From positions 248,001 to 312,000 of the forward strand of contig WHUA01000001.1 in the NCBI GenBank assembly GCA_009377445.1: 64,000 bases of DNA. The letters run 5' to 3'. This DNA comes from Alphaproteobacteria bacterium (GTDB lineage Bacteria > Pseudomonadota > Alphaproteobacteria > UBA8366). Shown piece by piece: positions 42,867-51,172 of the stretch; the first letter of the stretch is position 1; the number at the start of each line of letters is the position of its first letter. A program made the position numbers and the translations under genes. The notes under the pieces were generated by a model that saw nothing but the letters and a program-made list of their open reading frames with translations, was not told the DNA's origin and made no database searches.

Positions 42867-43943
42867 ATGAGTGAGGAGGGGACGGTCGAAGGTAGGGCAA
42901 AAGGCGGTTTGGCGCGGGCTGAAGCGCTGAGCCCATCCGAGCGCTCCCGGATCGCTTCTGAAGCGGCGAAGCGACGTTGGATGAACCGGGCTGAGCCAAC
43001 ACCGGACATGCCACGAGTTCTTGAAGGATATTCGGACGTTCTCAATTTGGGTGGCACCCGATTGCCGTGCGCAGTTGTCGAGGGGCCCAACGGCATCCAG
43101 CGTGTCCTGAGCGAGAACGGCATTACTAACGCTATACTCGGCAGCAGAAGCGGAGCATCAAAGCGCTTGAAAAAGGCGGCGGAGGAGGGCGGGGGCCTTA
43201 TGCCCATCTTTGCCGCGCCGAGACAACTTAAGCCATTCATTACTCAAGATTTAATCGATGGGCCCCTCAAGCCGATCGATTACGTGGATGGCGATAGAGT
43301 CGTGCGCGGCTATGACGCCTCAATTCTGGTCGCTGTCTGTGGGCTTTGGTTGAAGGCCCGGGAGATGGGGGCCCTGCAAAAGCAACAACTCGGCAAAGCC
43401 CAAAATGCCGAGATCCTGACGCTCGCGCTGGCCGATACAGGCATTGTGGCGCTGATTGATGAGGCGACAGGCTACCAAGATGAACGCGCGCGTGATGCCC
43501 TTGCGAAGATATTTTCGACGTTTCTGGCGAAGGAGCGTCAGAAATGGGCCCTCACGTTCCCCATCGATTTTTACCGCGAGATTTATCGGCTCCGCGGTTG
43601 GAAGTTTGAACCCTGGAATACCAAGCGCCCAAGTGTCGTGGCGGCTTGGACCGACGATTTTGTATATGATCGTATTGCGCCCGGCCTCACCGAAGAATTG
43701 AGGGTAAAGAACCCTGTGGCGGAATCTGGAAGGCGCACCCATAAACACCACCAATGGTTCAACCCGGATCGTGGGCACCCCAAACTAAAGGAGCATATTG
43801 CGGGCGTAATCGCGTTGCTTCGTGCCGCCGACGATTGGGGCTCCTTCAAGCGGGCGATTGATCGCGCTTATCCAAAATTTGGCAAGACGATTGAAATGGC
43901 GCTAACGGGAGGCGGACCTAAGAAGATTTCGACCACCTCGTAG
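42867..43943 (+). CDS. P63C-domain protein
   Basis: 358 residues from ATG 42867 (GGAG nine bases upstream). The N-terminus has a short motif KGGLARAEALSPSERSRIAS, then EAAKRRW, shared with the small convergent neighbour gene. The body carries the P63C domain at the C-terminus: KWALTFPIDFYREIYRLRGW, then KRPSVVAAWTDDFVYDRIAP and KNPVAESGRRTHKHHQWFNP, typical of this family. P63C proteins are widespread in bacteria, phages and plasmids. Their function is not established as far as I know. The inverted repeats upstream suggest tight control. The 3' end overlaps the convergent gene by 26 bases. Confidence 0.88.
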   Translation: MSEEGTVEGRAKGGLARAEALSPSERSRIASEAAKRRWMNRAEPTPDMPRVLEGYSDVLNLGGTRLPCAVVEGPNGIQRVLSENGITNAILGSRSGASKRLKKAAEEGGGLMPIFAAPRQLKPFITQDLIDGPLKPIDYVDGDRVVRGYDASILVAVCGLWLKAREMGALQKQQLGKAQNAEILTLALADTGIVALIDEATGYQDERARDALAKIFSTFLAKERQKWALTFPIDFYREIYRLRGWKFEPWNTKRPSVVAAWTDDFVYDRIAPGLTEELRVKNPVAESGRRTHKHHQWFNPDRGHPKLKEHIAGVIALLRAADDWGSFKRAIDRAYPKFGKTIEMALTGGGPKKISTTS

Positions 43944-44157
43944 CGGCCGCCTTTCGAGCAATCTCCGCGCGTCGCTTCTTGCTGAGACTTTTGGCTCGCG
44001 CCGCGCCACCCTTCCGGCCCAGTTCGACGGCAGCCTTGTTCTTGCCGTCGTTCTGGTCTGTGTCTTCCTCTTCTTCGCCGGTCGCAATGCGCATGACCTT
44101 AACGGCATTGCCGATCACGTCAGCGGGGCGCTTCTCGCCTTTAGGGCCTTTGGGCAT
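43918..44157 (-). CDS. Small basic protein with KGG..AR...RW motif
   Basis: 79 residues from ATG 44157 (or 44160). Reads MPKGPKGEKRPADVIGNAVK, VMRIATGEEEED, then AAVELGRKGGAARAKSLSKK and RRAEIARKAAATRW. It is a widely distributed small rhizobial protein of unknown function, with an acidic middle and a basic helix at the end. The final motif also opens the P63C protein encoded on the opposite strand next to it, so both may bind the same nucleic acid or partner. It is coupled by overlap to the upstream 68-residue gene. Confidence 0.8.
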   Translation of the reverse strand: MPKGPKGEKRPADVIGNAVKVMRIATGEEEEDTDQNDGKNKAAVELGRKGGAARAKSLSKKRRAEIARKAAATRWSKSS

Positions 44158-44363
44158 CATTGGTCCTCTATCGCTGCGTCAAGCGCTTTGGCGAGCGCCT
44201 TGGCCTTGGAGAGTGCAGCGCGGTATTTCTCTTCGTCCGAATGCATGTCGAGCGCATGTCCCGAATCAATCGAAACCATGCACCGAATGGTATCGTCCCC
44301 TCTGGATAGGACGACCGAAAACTGATCGGTTTGGCCGTTGCGGGAAATTTCTAGCTTTTCCAT
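44157..44363 (-). CDS. Small protein of unknown function
   Basis: 68 residues, MEKLEISRNGQTDQFSVVLS then GDDTIRCMVSIDSGHALDMH and a C-terminal helix (YRAALSKAKALAKALDAAIE). Three beta strands then a helix. The stop overlaps the ATG of the next gene, so the two are one transcript. No family recognised. Confidence 0.7.
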   Translation of the reverse strand: MEKLEISRNGQTDQFSVVLSRGDDTIRCMVSIDSGHALDMHSDEEKYRAALSKAKALAKALDAAIEDQ

Positions 44364-45045
44364 ACATGCTCCTGCTTCCCGCTAAGCATATAGGAATTGC
44401 GAGGCAGATTCGACACCCCCACAGGGGTGGTTAAATTTCAAACTAAGACACTACCCGCCAGAGGTACACGTAGGCTACAACGGCGCTGAGTTTGACGTTG
44501 GCAAGCGTGGCAATGGCGTTCAGTGTCGAACTATCTTGTTTTCTCCGCATTTATCGACAGCACGCTCGCACTATAGCGTACATCGGTTCCGCTCCCGCCG
44601 ATTTTCCTGTATCCGATTGCATGGATCTCTGTCCGTCATTTCCGGAACTCGATCCGACCGAACATTCCGACATCGTAGAGATCGGGAAGGTTGCAGGCGA
44701 AGTCGAGCGAAGCGTCGTCTGTGAACGTCCAGACAAGCTCCGCGGTCCCGGCTCGAGGAGCACCGCGTCGGAGGAAGGAAGCCGGCTCGGACGTCATGGG
44801 CCCCTCACGAAGGTGAGGATTGAGCCATGCTGGGAGCTAGATGCCGACGTTTAATTATGGCGAGGTGCTCCAGCCGAGTGAAGCGGGCAAGCCTATTTTT
44901 TTTGGCGAAACCGGTGCGCGGAGTGCCTGCGACTGTCGCGGATCGGTTCCTTCGTAACATCAGAGGCAATCGCGCGTGTCGGATCGTCGCATTGACCGGA
45001 CATACAGGCAGGCTGAGATTACCTCGTCGATACTAGGACGGAAAA
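44364..45045. other. Gene-poor stretch apart from a cupredoxin relic
   Basis: The only coding-like signal is the cupredoxin relic at 44636-44785 on the minus strand. The 5' flank of the Cox11 gene (44800-45045) should hold its promoter. I see no other repeat or RNA gene. Confidence 0.4.
44636..44785 (-). pseudogene. 3' relic of a cupredoxin (blue-copper-like) gene
   Basis: The minus frame reads TAELVWTFTDDASLDFACNL, then PDLYDVGMFGRIEFRK and stop. This is the C-terminal strand-loop of plastocyanin/azurin-like proteins, whose copper loop normally reads C.(I/L)PGHY.AGM. Here GH is replaced by DL, so the His ligand is lost. A second frame just upstream reads VLLEPG, the residues expected before TAELVW, which shows a frameshift. 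Next to Cox11 and a PCuAC-like gene it looks like the remains of a copper-handling group. Confidence 0.6.
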
Positions 45046-45711
45046 ATGAAGGAAAGCCGTAGAAAGAATCTCCGTGTCCTGGCGCTGGCTGGCGCGATGA
45101 TCGGCGCCTCGACGACGTTGGTCGTATACTCACCGACGCTCTATCGCATGTTCTGTGCCGCGACGGGCTATGGCGGGACGGTAAACCGGGCAATCGCCGA
45201 GGAACCGGGGTCCGATACGCCCAGTGCGCGGCAAAACGACACCGTGACGCTCAGCTTCGACGCGAATGTGGCACCCGGACTCCCCTGGGCTTTCTATCCG
45301 GAGCAGCGCAAGGTCGAGACTCGTCTCGGTCAGCCGACGAAAATCTATTATTACGCGAAGAACAATTCGGATCGGACCATCGTCGCCCGTGCTATCTACA
45401 ATGTTACGCCGTATGGTGCTGCGCCTTATTTTTTCAAGATAGAATGTTTCTGTTTCACGAACGAGAAGTTGGCGCCCGGCGAGAGCGCGCGAATGCCGGT
45501 GGAGCTCTATGTCGACGAGCAGATGGCGAAAGATCCGGATGCACGCGACATTCATGACATCACGCTGTCCTATACTTTCTACCGGCAGAACGATCTCTCA
45601 CCGGAAGCTCTGACGCGTGCGCGAAATCTGAAAGCTGGATCGGAAACACTGGATGCGACGCTGCAACGGGAAAAGGGAGCCGAGTTCGAAAATGACGCCC
45701 CAAGGCACTGA
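45046..45711 (+). CDS. ctaG: Cytochrome c oxidase assembly protein CtaG/Cox11
   Basis: Copper chaperone that delivers copper to the CuB site of cytochrome c oxidase subunit I. 221 residues: short cytoplasmic N-terminus, one transmembrane segment (LALAGAMIGASTTLVVYSPT), LYRMFCAATGYGGTVNRA, then a periplasmic immunoglobulin-like domain with the copper-binding FFKIECFCFTNEKLAPGE motif (CFCF). Family length and all landmarks are normal. No oxidase subunit gene lies in the window, so this is a stand-alone copy, possibly a second one in the genome. Confidence 0.93.
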   Translation: MKESRRKNLRVLALAGAMIGASTTLVVYSPTLYRMFCAATGYGGTVNRAIAEEPGSDTPSARQNDTVTLSFDANVAPGLPWAFYPEQRKVETRLGQPTKIYYYAKNNSDRTIVARAIYNVTPYGAAPYFFKIECFCFTNEKLAPGESARMPVELYVDEQMAKDPDARDIHDITLSYTFYRQNDLSPEALTRARNLKAGSETLDATLQREKGAEFENDAPRH

Positions 45712-45732
45712 GATCGTGTCGTCGTCCTGATC

Positions 45733-46188
45733 ATGTTCGGGAAGACGTATTTATTTCTCCTCGCGCTTTCGGCAGCCGTGCCAATCTCAGGCCTTCCGAG
45801 CGAGGTGATCGCTCACAGTTACAAATTTGGCGAGATCGCAGTGGGGCACCTCTGGGCGCCGCCTTCCGACGAAAATTCCGACGGCGCGGCGGTCTATGGG
45901 CCATTCCTGAATCGCGGAAAAACGTCGGAGCGGATTCTCGGCGCATCGGCGTCGATCGCCGAAAGTGTCCGCTTCCGCGTCGAGAAGGACGGCAAAGCAA
46001 GCTGGCCGGAGGCGATCGACCTCGCGCCGGGGAAGCCTCTCGCGCTGGCTCGGTGGCGTGTCCATCTGTGGCTGGCAGGCTTGAAACGTCCCTTGAAGGA
46101 AGGCGATAGCTTCGATCTGGTCCTGAACTTCGCCAACGCCGGGCGCCACACGGTCAAGGTAGTCGTCGAACGCAGTAGCACCCATTGA
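45733..46188 (+). CDS. PCuAC-like periplasmic copper chaperone, metal site degenerate
   Basis: 151 residues: signal peptide (LFLLALSAAVPISGLPSEVI), then a cupredoxin-like fold with GEIAVGHLWAPPS, AAVYGPFLNRGKTSERILGA and RVHLWLAGLKRPLKEGDSFD. Position and spacing match the PCu(A)C (DUF461) copper chaperones. The usual Met and His ligands (H.M motif and MT in the YM.I region) are mostly replaced, leaving His in VGHLW and VHLW. It may bind copper weakly or not at all. It lies 22 bases after cox11 on the same strand and is probably co-transcribed. Confidence 0.75.
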   Translation: MFGKTYLFLLALSAAVPISGLPSEVIAHSYKFGEIAVGHLWAPPSDENSDGAAVYGPFLNRGKTSERILGASASIAESVRFRVEKDGKASWPEAIDLAPGKPLALARWRVHLWLAGLKRPLKEGDSFDLVLNFANAGRHTVKVVVERSSTH

Positions 46189-46295
46189 CCGGGTCAGGCG
46201 GCGTTAGAGACATCCGGCCGCACGAAACGTGATACAAAAACCTAAGCGTCGTACCAAGGCGGACATTCCCGAGAGGCTGGAGTGAAGTGGCGCTA

Positions 46296-46607
46296 TCAGG
46301 TCGTTTGGATCGAGGAATCGGCCCGCGGCACGCCGTGCACCGTCGGGCCGAAAGCTATCGAGTCCTCGACCGGCAGGCGGAGATTGAGCGAGGAATAGGA
46401 ATCCTGAAACACCATCTGCGCCTGGCGGCGCAGCTCCTTGACGATCAGCCCGTCGCGCGCGCCGACGCCGAGCCCGTCGAAGATCACCTCGCCCTCGTCC
46501 GGCGTCAGCAGATGCATCAGCAGCCGCGCCGTCGTCGACTTGCCGCAGCCGGATTCGCCTACGATGCCGAGCACCTCTCCGGCGCGCACCTGAAGGGCGC
46601 AGAGTTC
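46296..46607 (-). pseudogene. Internal fragment of an OppF/DppF-type ABC ATPase gene
   Basis: The minus frame reads LQVRAGEVLGIVGESGCGKS, TTARLLMHLLTPDEGEVIFD and VKELRRQAQMVFQDSYSSLN, then stops. It has Walker A and the Q-loop but lacks the signature, Walker B and everything after, as well as the first 30-40 residues. It is cut at about 46607, where a plus-strand frame of different origin begins. Confidence 0.8.
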
Positions 46608-47237
46608 ACTGCGCTCTACGGCCTGTACTCTCTGTCGCTCGACCAGTTGTCCGCGATCATGATCGGGGAACAGCAGGATTATTGCGCCGACATATCGAGG
46701 ATAAAAGAAATATGGCAGGAGGAGATCGTTCACGAGCTGGTACAGGAGATTGCTCGCTCCAACATCAGGAACATCGACCAGGGGAAGGCGGGTCGTGGTC
46801 GTGTTCTGTTGCCGGTGTTCTCAAATGCGTCAGGCATCATCGACAGGCTCAAGGCGGATAATGCGTTCCCCGGATGCACCATCATCCATCGACCCGATCT
46901 TGAAGTGAGCACGTCTCCGTTAAAGTCCGCAGCCAAGAAGCGGAAAGAGACGAAGGCGGGCGTCGTCGGCAGGACGATCAACAGCACGTTGGCAGAGATG
47001 CCGGACACTGTGTCGAGAGCCGCGTTCAAGGCTGTGAAGCCCCTTGTCGAGAGCCGTGTGCGGTTTCCGGTCACACAGCGCATTTGGCAGGAGGCGCTCG
47101 AATTGTATACGGGTCGTTCTCTCTATAGGGTAGGCGTATACTATCCGACAGGTCAACGTGCTGATACTACTTGGAAAATAGAGGGTCGGAGCTTCGTCCG
47201 CATGGTGGCGGCTGACTTCGGCTTCGCCACCGGTTAG
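46608..47237 (+). CDS. Unrecognised protein, probably 5'-truncated
   Basis: The plus frame is protein-like from about 46608 (GAEFTALYGLYSLSLDQLSA), where the ABC fragment ends on the other strand, to the stop at 47237. An ATG at 46659 would give 192 residues: QDYCADISRIKEIWQEEIVH, RGRVLLPVFSNASGIIDRLK, AEMPDTVSRAAFKAVKPLVE, then WKIEGRSFVRMVAADFGFAT. The frame upstream is antisense to the ABC fragment and is not original. I know no relative. The gene is less GC-rich than its neighbours, which suggests transfer. Confidence 0.5.
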   Translation, partial: TALYGLYSLSLDQLSAIMIGEQQDYCADISRIKEIWQEEIVHELVQEIARSNIRNIDQGKAGRGRVLLPVFSNASGIIDRLKADNAFPGCTIIHRPDLEVSTSPLKSAAKKRKETKAGVVGRTINSTLAEMPDTVSRAAFKAVKPLVESRVRFPVTQRIWQEALELYTGRSLYRVGVYYPTGQRADTTWKIEGRSFVRMVAADFGFATG

Positions 47238-47959
47238 ACACTACGACCACGCTCCACTACCTCACGATGATGAACATAGTGGCGCGCCGTGTGCGTGCCG
47301 TTGTTCCTCACCTTGCATGGGCGTTGTCGTCCTCGACCACGACCTTCAATCCCGACCAGCACCACCAGCCAAGGCGCTGCGCAACTCCCTGTGCGTCCGC
47401 TTCCCTTCTGCGTCGGGGGCGGGGACCGCCGTGGTCGGGACCAAACATCGCGTTAACGCCACCATCTAACCGTTAGCGTTACCGCTTCCCAGCCCGTCCA
47501 AGGACTGGCAAATCAACCACTGACATCACAGCACCCTGTACTCGGCCATGGTCACATCCATCACATCGGACGAACGGCAACCGTTCTAGTATGTTTCGGA
47601 CATCATTCTCTGGTCGTAGCCAGCCAGCCCCCTGGCATTTCGGGCATGGTACGGTCAATGCATAGTCCCTTCCTTGTCAGTGGCGGCGGCATCGTCACCA
47701 CACGGTGACTTATGACGGTTGGGGCGCATTCCAAGTTAAAAGATGATCCAGCGCCCGAACCGGCATGCGCTAATTAGGCGTCTTGATCCGCGCCCGGACC
47801 ACACTACGTAAAAACTGTCTCCTGCATGAGCCGTGTCTGGGGACAACCCCAACTCCACATTGGGGAAACTTGCAAACTACCCCCGCGTCTCTTCTCCCGA
47901 ACCCTCGGAGGCGCGGGGTTCTTGTGCCTGTCGATCTTCCTTATCGGCGTGCGCGTTCC
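47238..47959. other. Gene-poor stretch with a possible 59-residue zinc-ribbon frame
   Basis: No large gene. On the minus strand a frame from a TTG at 47658 (AAGGAAGGG upstream) to a stop at 47479 reads VPCPKCQGAGWLRPENDVRN, then RLPFVRCDGCDHGRVQGAVM, with two CxxC pairs 25 residues apart, like a small zinc ribbon. Short same-strand frames lie on both sides (one encodes MFGPDHGGPRPRR...). They could be remnants of a phage gene run; this is tentative. No RNA gene seen. Confidence 0.3.
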
Positions 47960-48163
47960 TCAGAAAATGAACTCTGCCCCGGTCGCCCCGATGGTCAGCA
48001 TCACCACTGTAAACACGGCCCATTTGATCCAGCGGAGATGCGTGAACATCGGAACGTCTGGAGCGCCTTCCGTTTCATGCCGCGTCACGTACCATAGGAC
48101 GTACGCCTGGTTTATGAGCAACACCATTCCGACAACGGCGATGAACGCGACCACGCCAGCCAT
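47960..48163 (-). CDS. Small two-helix membrane protein
   Basis: 67 residues with two clear transmembrane segments: VAFIAVVGMVLLINQAYVLW and IKWAVFTVVMLTIGATGAEF, separated by a charged loop (VTRHETEGAPDVPMFTHLRW). No family recognised. The codon pattern and helix pair make it a likely real gene. Confidence 0.5.
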   Translation of the reverse strand: MAGVVAFIAVVGMVLLINQAYVLWYVTRHETEGAPDVPMFTHLRWIKWAVFTVVMLTIGATGAEFIF

Positions 48164-48326
48164 CCAGCCGTGATCCTGCCAAGCGTAAGCGCCTCTTGGA
48201 ACAGGAACTAATCTCAGAAGAAGAATACCGAGGACAAAGAGCGAAGATAATCGGATCGCTATAGACGATCGTCTCGTCGTCCAAGATCAGAGTTTTGCGG
48301 GCGGTCCAGGCGCCAGTCCGCATTAA

Positions 48327-48707
48327 TCAGTAACAGCGCGTCGTGCGGAACGAATCAATGCGGCACGTGGTTCCGTCGCTACCTCGTGTCGTGCCGAATG
48401 AGTCGGTCCGCCACGTGTTGCCGCGGTCGTCCCTGGTCGTCCCGAAAGAGTCGGTTCTGTAGGTCGAGCCATCGCTACCTCTCGTCGTGCCGAATGAATC
48501 GGTTCTCCAACTGTTCCCCTGATTGTCCCTGGTCGTCCCGAACGAATCGGTGCGGAATGTTTGGCCGTTGTCGCATCGCGTCGTGCCGAATGAGTCGGTA
48601 CGGCACGTCAAGCCTTGGGCGACCGAATCTGTCGCCGCGAGGCAAAAGGCCATAACAAGAACCGCCACGTTCAGTTTATGCAGGCTCGAAAATTTCTTGG
48701 AAGACAT
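48327..48707 (-). CDS. Small exported 16-residue-repeat protein (TDSFGTTR repeats)
   Basis: 126 residues; the start at 48707 has GAGAGG upstream. Signal peptide (LNVAVLVMAFCLAATDSVAQ), then six tandem repeats of 16 residues with consensus RTDSFGTTRDNQGNTW. The last repeat is altered (RIDSFRTTRCY). Four cysteines sit in the first and last repeats, so the array may be closed by disulfides. Unknown function. Proteins with this repeat are familiar in Hyphomicrobiales. Confidence 0.8.
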   Translation of the reverse strand: MSSKKFSSLHKLNVAVLVMAFCLAATDSVAQGLTCRTDSFGTTRCDNGQTFRTDSFGTTRDNQGNSWRTDSFGTTRGSDGSTYRTDSFGTTRDDRGNTWRTDSFGTTRGSDGTTCRIDSFRTTRCY

Positions 48708-48833
48708 TGCTGCCTCTCAAGTTGACGACACCAAATGAGCAAGCACCGATTCTGGCCCATCCCGCGATCTGATGGCGCTATTGGCCGGGTACTCGGAGTA
48801 GTGTCAATCGTCGTTCCAAGGAAAGCGGATCAA

Positions 48834-49077
48834 CTATTCGCTCTTGAGCGAAGCTCCTGGCTGCGCCGGCTCGCGCTCGGCTCGATCGGCGTACTCCCTG
48901 CGCAGCGGTTCCAGCTGGCGCCGCGTATAGCGCGAGTGGCCGCCGACGGTTCGGTGCTCCGGCCCGCAGCGTGCCATCCGAGCGCCAGCGCTCGATTGTG
49001 CGCCTAACTACACCGACGAAGCGCGCGGCGCTCGCCGTAGTGAAGCTGTCCGGTTCGGCCAAGGGTTCAGTTCGCAT
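48834..49077 (-). pseudogene. MerR-type helix-turn-helix gene with a frameshift
   Basis: The first frame reads FTTASAARFVGVVRRTIERW then RSDGTLRAG. After a frame change near 48950 the expected continuation appears in another frame: GHSRYTRRQLEPLRREYADR, then AEREPAQPGASLKSE and stop at 48834. Together they form a typical short MerR-like DNA-binding protein. As it stands the gene is broken. A 45-codon frame just upstream on the same strand (49067-49204, MQYSEINTDRGESACTNLGQ) is too weak to call. Confidence 0.65.
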
Positions 49078-49204
49078 GCTTGGAATCGTGCATGCGGCGG
49101 TTGAGATAGGCGACGATCAAATCCACATCTGCGTCAGAAAGAATCTGTCCCAGGTTCGTGCAAGCCGATTCGCCTCTGTCCGTGTTGATTTCTGAGTACT
49201 GCAT

Positions 49205-49517
49205 AAAGCGCGAACGTCGCGACGGCTGTCCACAGCGAGGCCCACATAGGCTAGGCAGTGCTGACTTAGAAGGTTGTGCGATGCTCCGCCAGAATGCTGT
49301 GCGTGCCGACTTCGGCCTCAGCGCCGTCAAGCACACCAGCGTCTCGACGCCCTTATAGGCGCTATAGGCGCTGTTGCTGATTTGCAGCTCGTCTCATCCT
49401 CCGCCTATGTCGTGAAATTTAGTATCGAAACCAAGCCAGTTTAATACGAATTCCAGACCATTGCCTTGTCAACTAGTTTGGAAACGCTATTGTTAGAAAG
49501 GAAGACGGAAGTAAGGA
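49205..49517. promoter_or_regulatory. Intergenic region before the MarR gene, with a small palindrome
   Basis: About 310 bases with no gene. AACTAGTT at 49471-49478, 40 bases before the MarR gene start, is a perfect 8-bp palindrome within TTGTCAACTAGTTTGGAAAC and could be the site through which the MarR regulator controls itself. The region is more AT-rich than its neighbours. This is only a candidate. Confidence 0.3.
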
Positions 49518-50117
49518 ATGGACAGTCGGGTCATCGCCATGTTGGTTCTGCATCTCGGGCGCGTCACGTCCGGCGACGGTCTCGTCGAAGGGCTAACCCC
49601 GGGCCAATGGACCGTGCTGAGATATTTCGCGCGCGCGAATCGTTTCTCCCGGACGCCGTCGGCCTTCGCCGCTTTCCATGACACGACCAGAGGTACCGCC
49701 TCCCAAGCGATCAAAAGCCTGGTTGCGCAGGGCTATCTGAGGCAGACCCGATCCGAGACCGATGGCCGCAGCATCCGACTGGACCTTACGGATAAGGCCA
49801 AGGCTATTATCGCCGATGATCCCTTCGAAGCCCTGGTGCGGGGCGCGGACGCCCTGCCCCCTGGCGTCCGCGGCCACTTTGTCAATGCCCTGCAGCGCAT
49901 GCAGGGCCACGTCGCCTCGGAGACGGGTAAGCCTCTCTTCGGCACCTGCGAGACGTGCGAGCATCTCGAAGGCGAAGGTTGTTGCGTGGAAGGGCTGCGG
50001 CCCTATGCCTGCGGGTTCGTGAGTGAGCCGCTGATCGAAGAGGAGCTGAACGAGATATGCATCAACTTCGCGCCCGGCAAGTCGCCCCCACGGACCCCCG
50101 GCGTAGGAGCCGCATAG
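49518..50117 (+). CDS. MarR-family regulator with C-terminal cysteine cluster
   Basis: 199 residues. The winged helix spans about 25-95: LTPGQWTVLRYFARANRFSR, GTASQAIKSLVAQGYLRQTR and DGRSIRLDLTDKAKAI. The C-terminal part carries GTCETCEHLEGEGCCVEGLR and YACGF, five or six cysteines and a His, likely a metal or Fe-S site that makes the regulator respond to iron, oxygen or redox state. It heads a run of Fe-S- and sulfur-related genes, two bases before the DUF6522 gene. Upstream has a palindrome that may be its operator. Confidence 0.85.
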   Translation: MDSRVIAMLVLHLGRVTSGDGLVEGLTPGQWTVLRYFARANRFSRTPSAFAAFHDTTRGTASQAIKSLVAQGYLRQTRSETDGRSIRLDLTDKAKAIIADDPFEALVRGADALPPGVRGHFVNALQRMQGHVASETGKPLFGTCETCEHLEGEGCCVEGLRPYACGFVSEPLIEEELNEICINFAPGKSPPRTPGVGAA

Positions 50118-50119
50118 CG

Positions 50120-50404
50120 ATGACCCAGCTTTCCACGACATCCGTCAGCGTCGTCGACGGTGAAATCATGATCGACGCCGAGGCTCTGGCACCTAAGCTC
50201 GGCCTCTCCGCCGATGCTCTGAAAGACAATATGGCCAAGGGCCTCGTCACCAGCGTCGCCGAGACCGGTGCCGACGCGGATGCCGGCCGCACGCGCCTCA
50301 CCTTCCGCTATCGCGCCCAAGTCTGGCGCGTGGTGGTGGAGACCGACGGGACACTTGTCGAAGACCCCGTTCCTACGTCAGCTTCGAGCCGGGCACCCGG
50401 CTGA
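50120..50404 (+). CDS. DUF6522 family protein
   Basis: 94 residues from ATG 50120, two bases after the MarR stop. Reads VDGEIMIDAEALAPKLGLSA, DALKDNMAKGLVTSVAETG and RLTFRYRAQVWRVVVETDGT, the pattern of the small DUF6522 proteins found beside MarR-type regulators and sulfur/copper genes in alphaproteobacteria. No catalytic motif. Function unknown. Probably co-transcribed with the regulator. Confidence 0.8.
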   Translation: MTQLSTTSVSVVDGEIMIDAEALAPKLGLSADALKDNMAKGLVTSVAETGADADAGRTRLTFRYRAQVWRVVVETDGTLVEDPVPTSASSRAPG

Positions 50405-50550
50405 TCACCGGCACACGTGCCCGACGCGAAACCGATCGAAGAGACAGAAACGCCGATAATGCTCCGCCGCCAGACGGAAAAAATGGCGTGAGTGCCTAAC
50501 GCTATCTGCGACAGAAGCCGAAGCAATCATCGAAGGAGGAAATCTGAAAC

Positions 50551-50963
50551 ATGTTCATTCAATCCGAAGCGTCCCCGAATCCAGCGACGCTCAAGTTCCT
50601 GCCGGGCCAAGCCGTGATGGAAAGCGGCACGGCGTATTTCGCGTCGCGGGAGGACGCGGCTCACTCGCCGTTGGTTATGCGCCTGTACGAGATCGAGGGT
50701 GTCACCGGCGTATTCTTCGGCGGCGACTTCATCACGGTGACGAAGACCGATGACCAGGACTGGGCGGGGCTCAAGCCGCCAATCCTCGGCGTCATCATGG
50801 AGCATTTCACCGGCGGCGCGACGCTGTTCACGGACGGCAGTGCCGTTTCGGCGCATGCAGACTCCGCGAGGATTGTCCCAGCCCCACCGCGACTCTGAAG
50901 GCCGGAATCGAGAACATGTTGCGGCATTACATCCCGGAAGTGATGGAGGTGCGGCCGGCATGA
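50551..50963 (+). pseudogene. NifU/Nfu Fe-S scaffold gene with internal deletion
   Basis: The first frame (50551-50898) encodes the Nfu N-terminal domain: MFIQSEASPNPATLKFLPGQ, SPLVMRLYEIEGVTGVFFGG and VTKTDDQDWAGLKPPILGVI. The frame then fails. A second frame reads CPSPTATLKAGIENMLRHYI, then PEVMEVRPA and stop at 50963, which is the last part of the NifU C-terminal domain. The segment between, with the first Cys of the CxxC cluster-binding motif, is missing. The protein as encoded cannot carry an Fe-S cluster at that site. It may still fold as an N-domain. Confidence 0.8.
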
Positions 50964-51001
50964 CGCGGGGATTATTGGCACGCCGAGGAAGAGATACGGC
51001 G

Positions 51002-51172
51002 ATGAAGGAGACGAATGCCTGGGCCAAGTTCACGACCGCCGAGTTGAAGACAAAGCTTGCAGCGCTGCGGGAGCTGACCGACTGCGGCGCGCTCACGGAT
51101 CGTTCGGTGGTCCATCAGTTCTCGGAAATTATCTTCATCGAGCACGAGTTGGCGAGACCCGATGGCGCGTGA
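51002..51172 (+). CDS. Small helical protein in the Fe-S cluster
   Basis: 56 residues from ATG 51002 with GAGGAAG upstream (the frame also has an ATG at 50960, which overlaps the nfu stop as ATGA). Reads WAKFTTAELKTKLAALRELT then VHQFSEIIFIEHELARPDGA. No family recognised. Its end overlaps the zinc-finger gene start by 11 bases, so it is in the same transcript. Confidence 0.55.
   Translation: MKETNAWAKFTTAELKTKLAALRELTDCGALTDRSVVHQFSEIIFIEHELARPDGA

Noticed and set aside
44492..44854. 120-codon plus-strand frame before cox11
   Set aside because: It lies opposite the cupredoxin relic and has no motif or ribosome-binding site.
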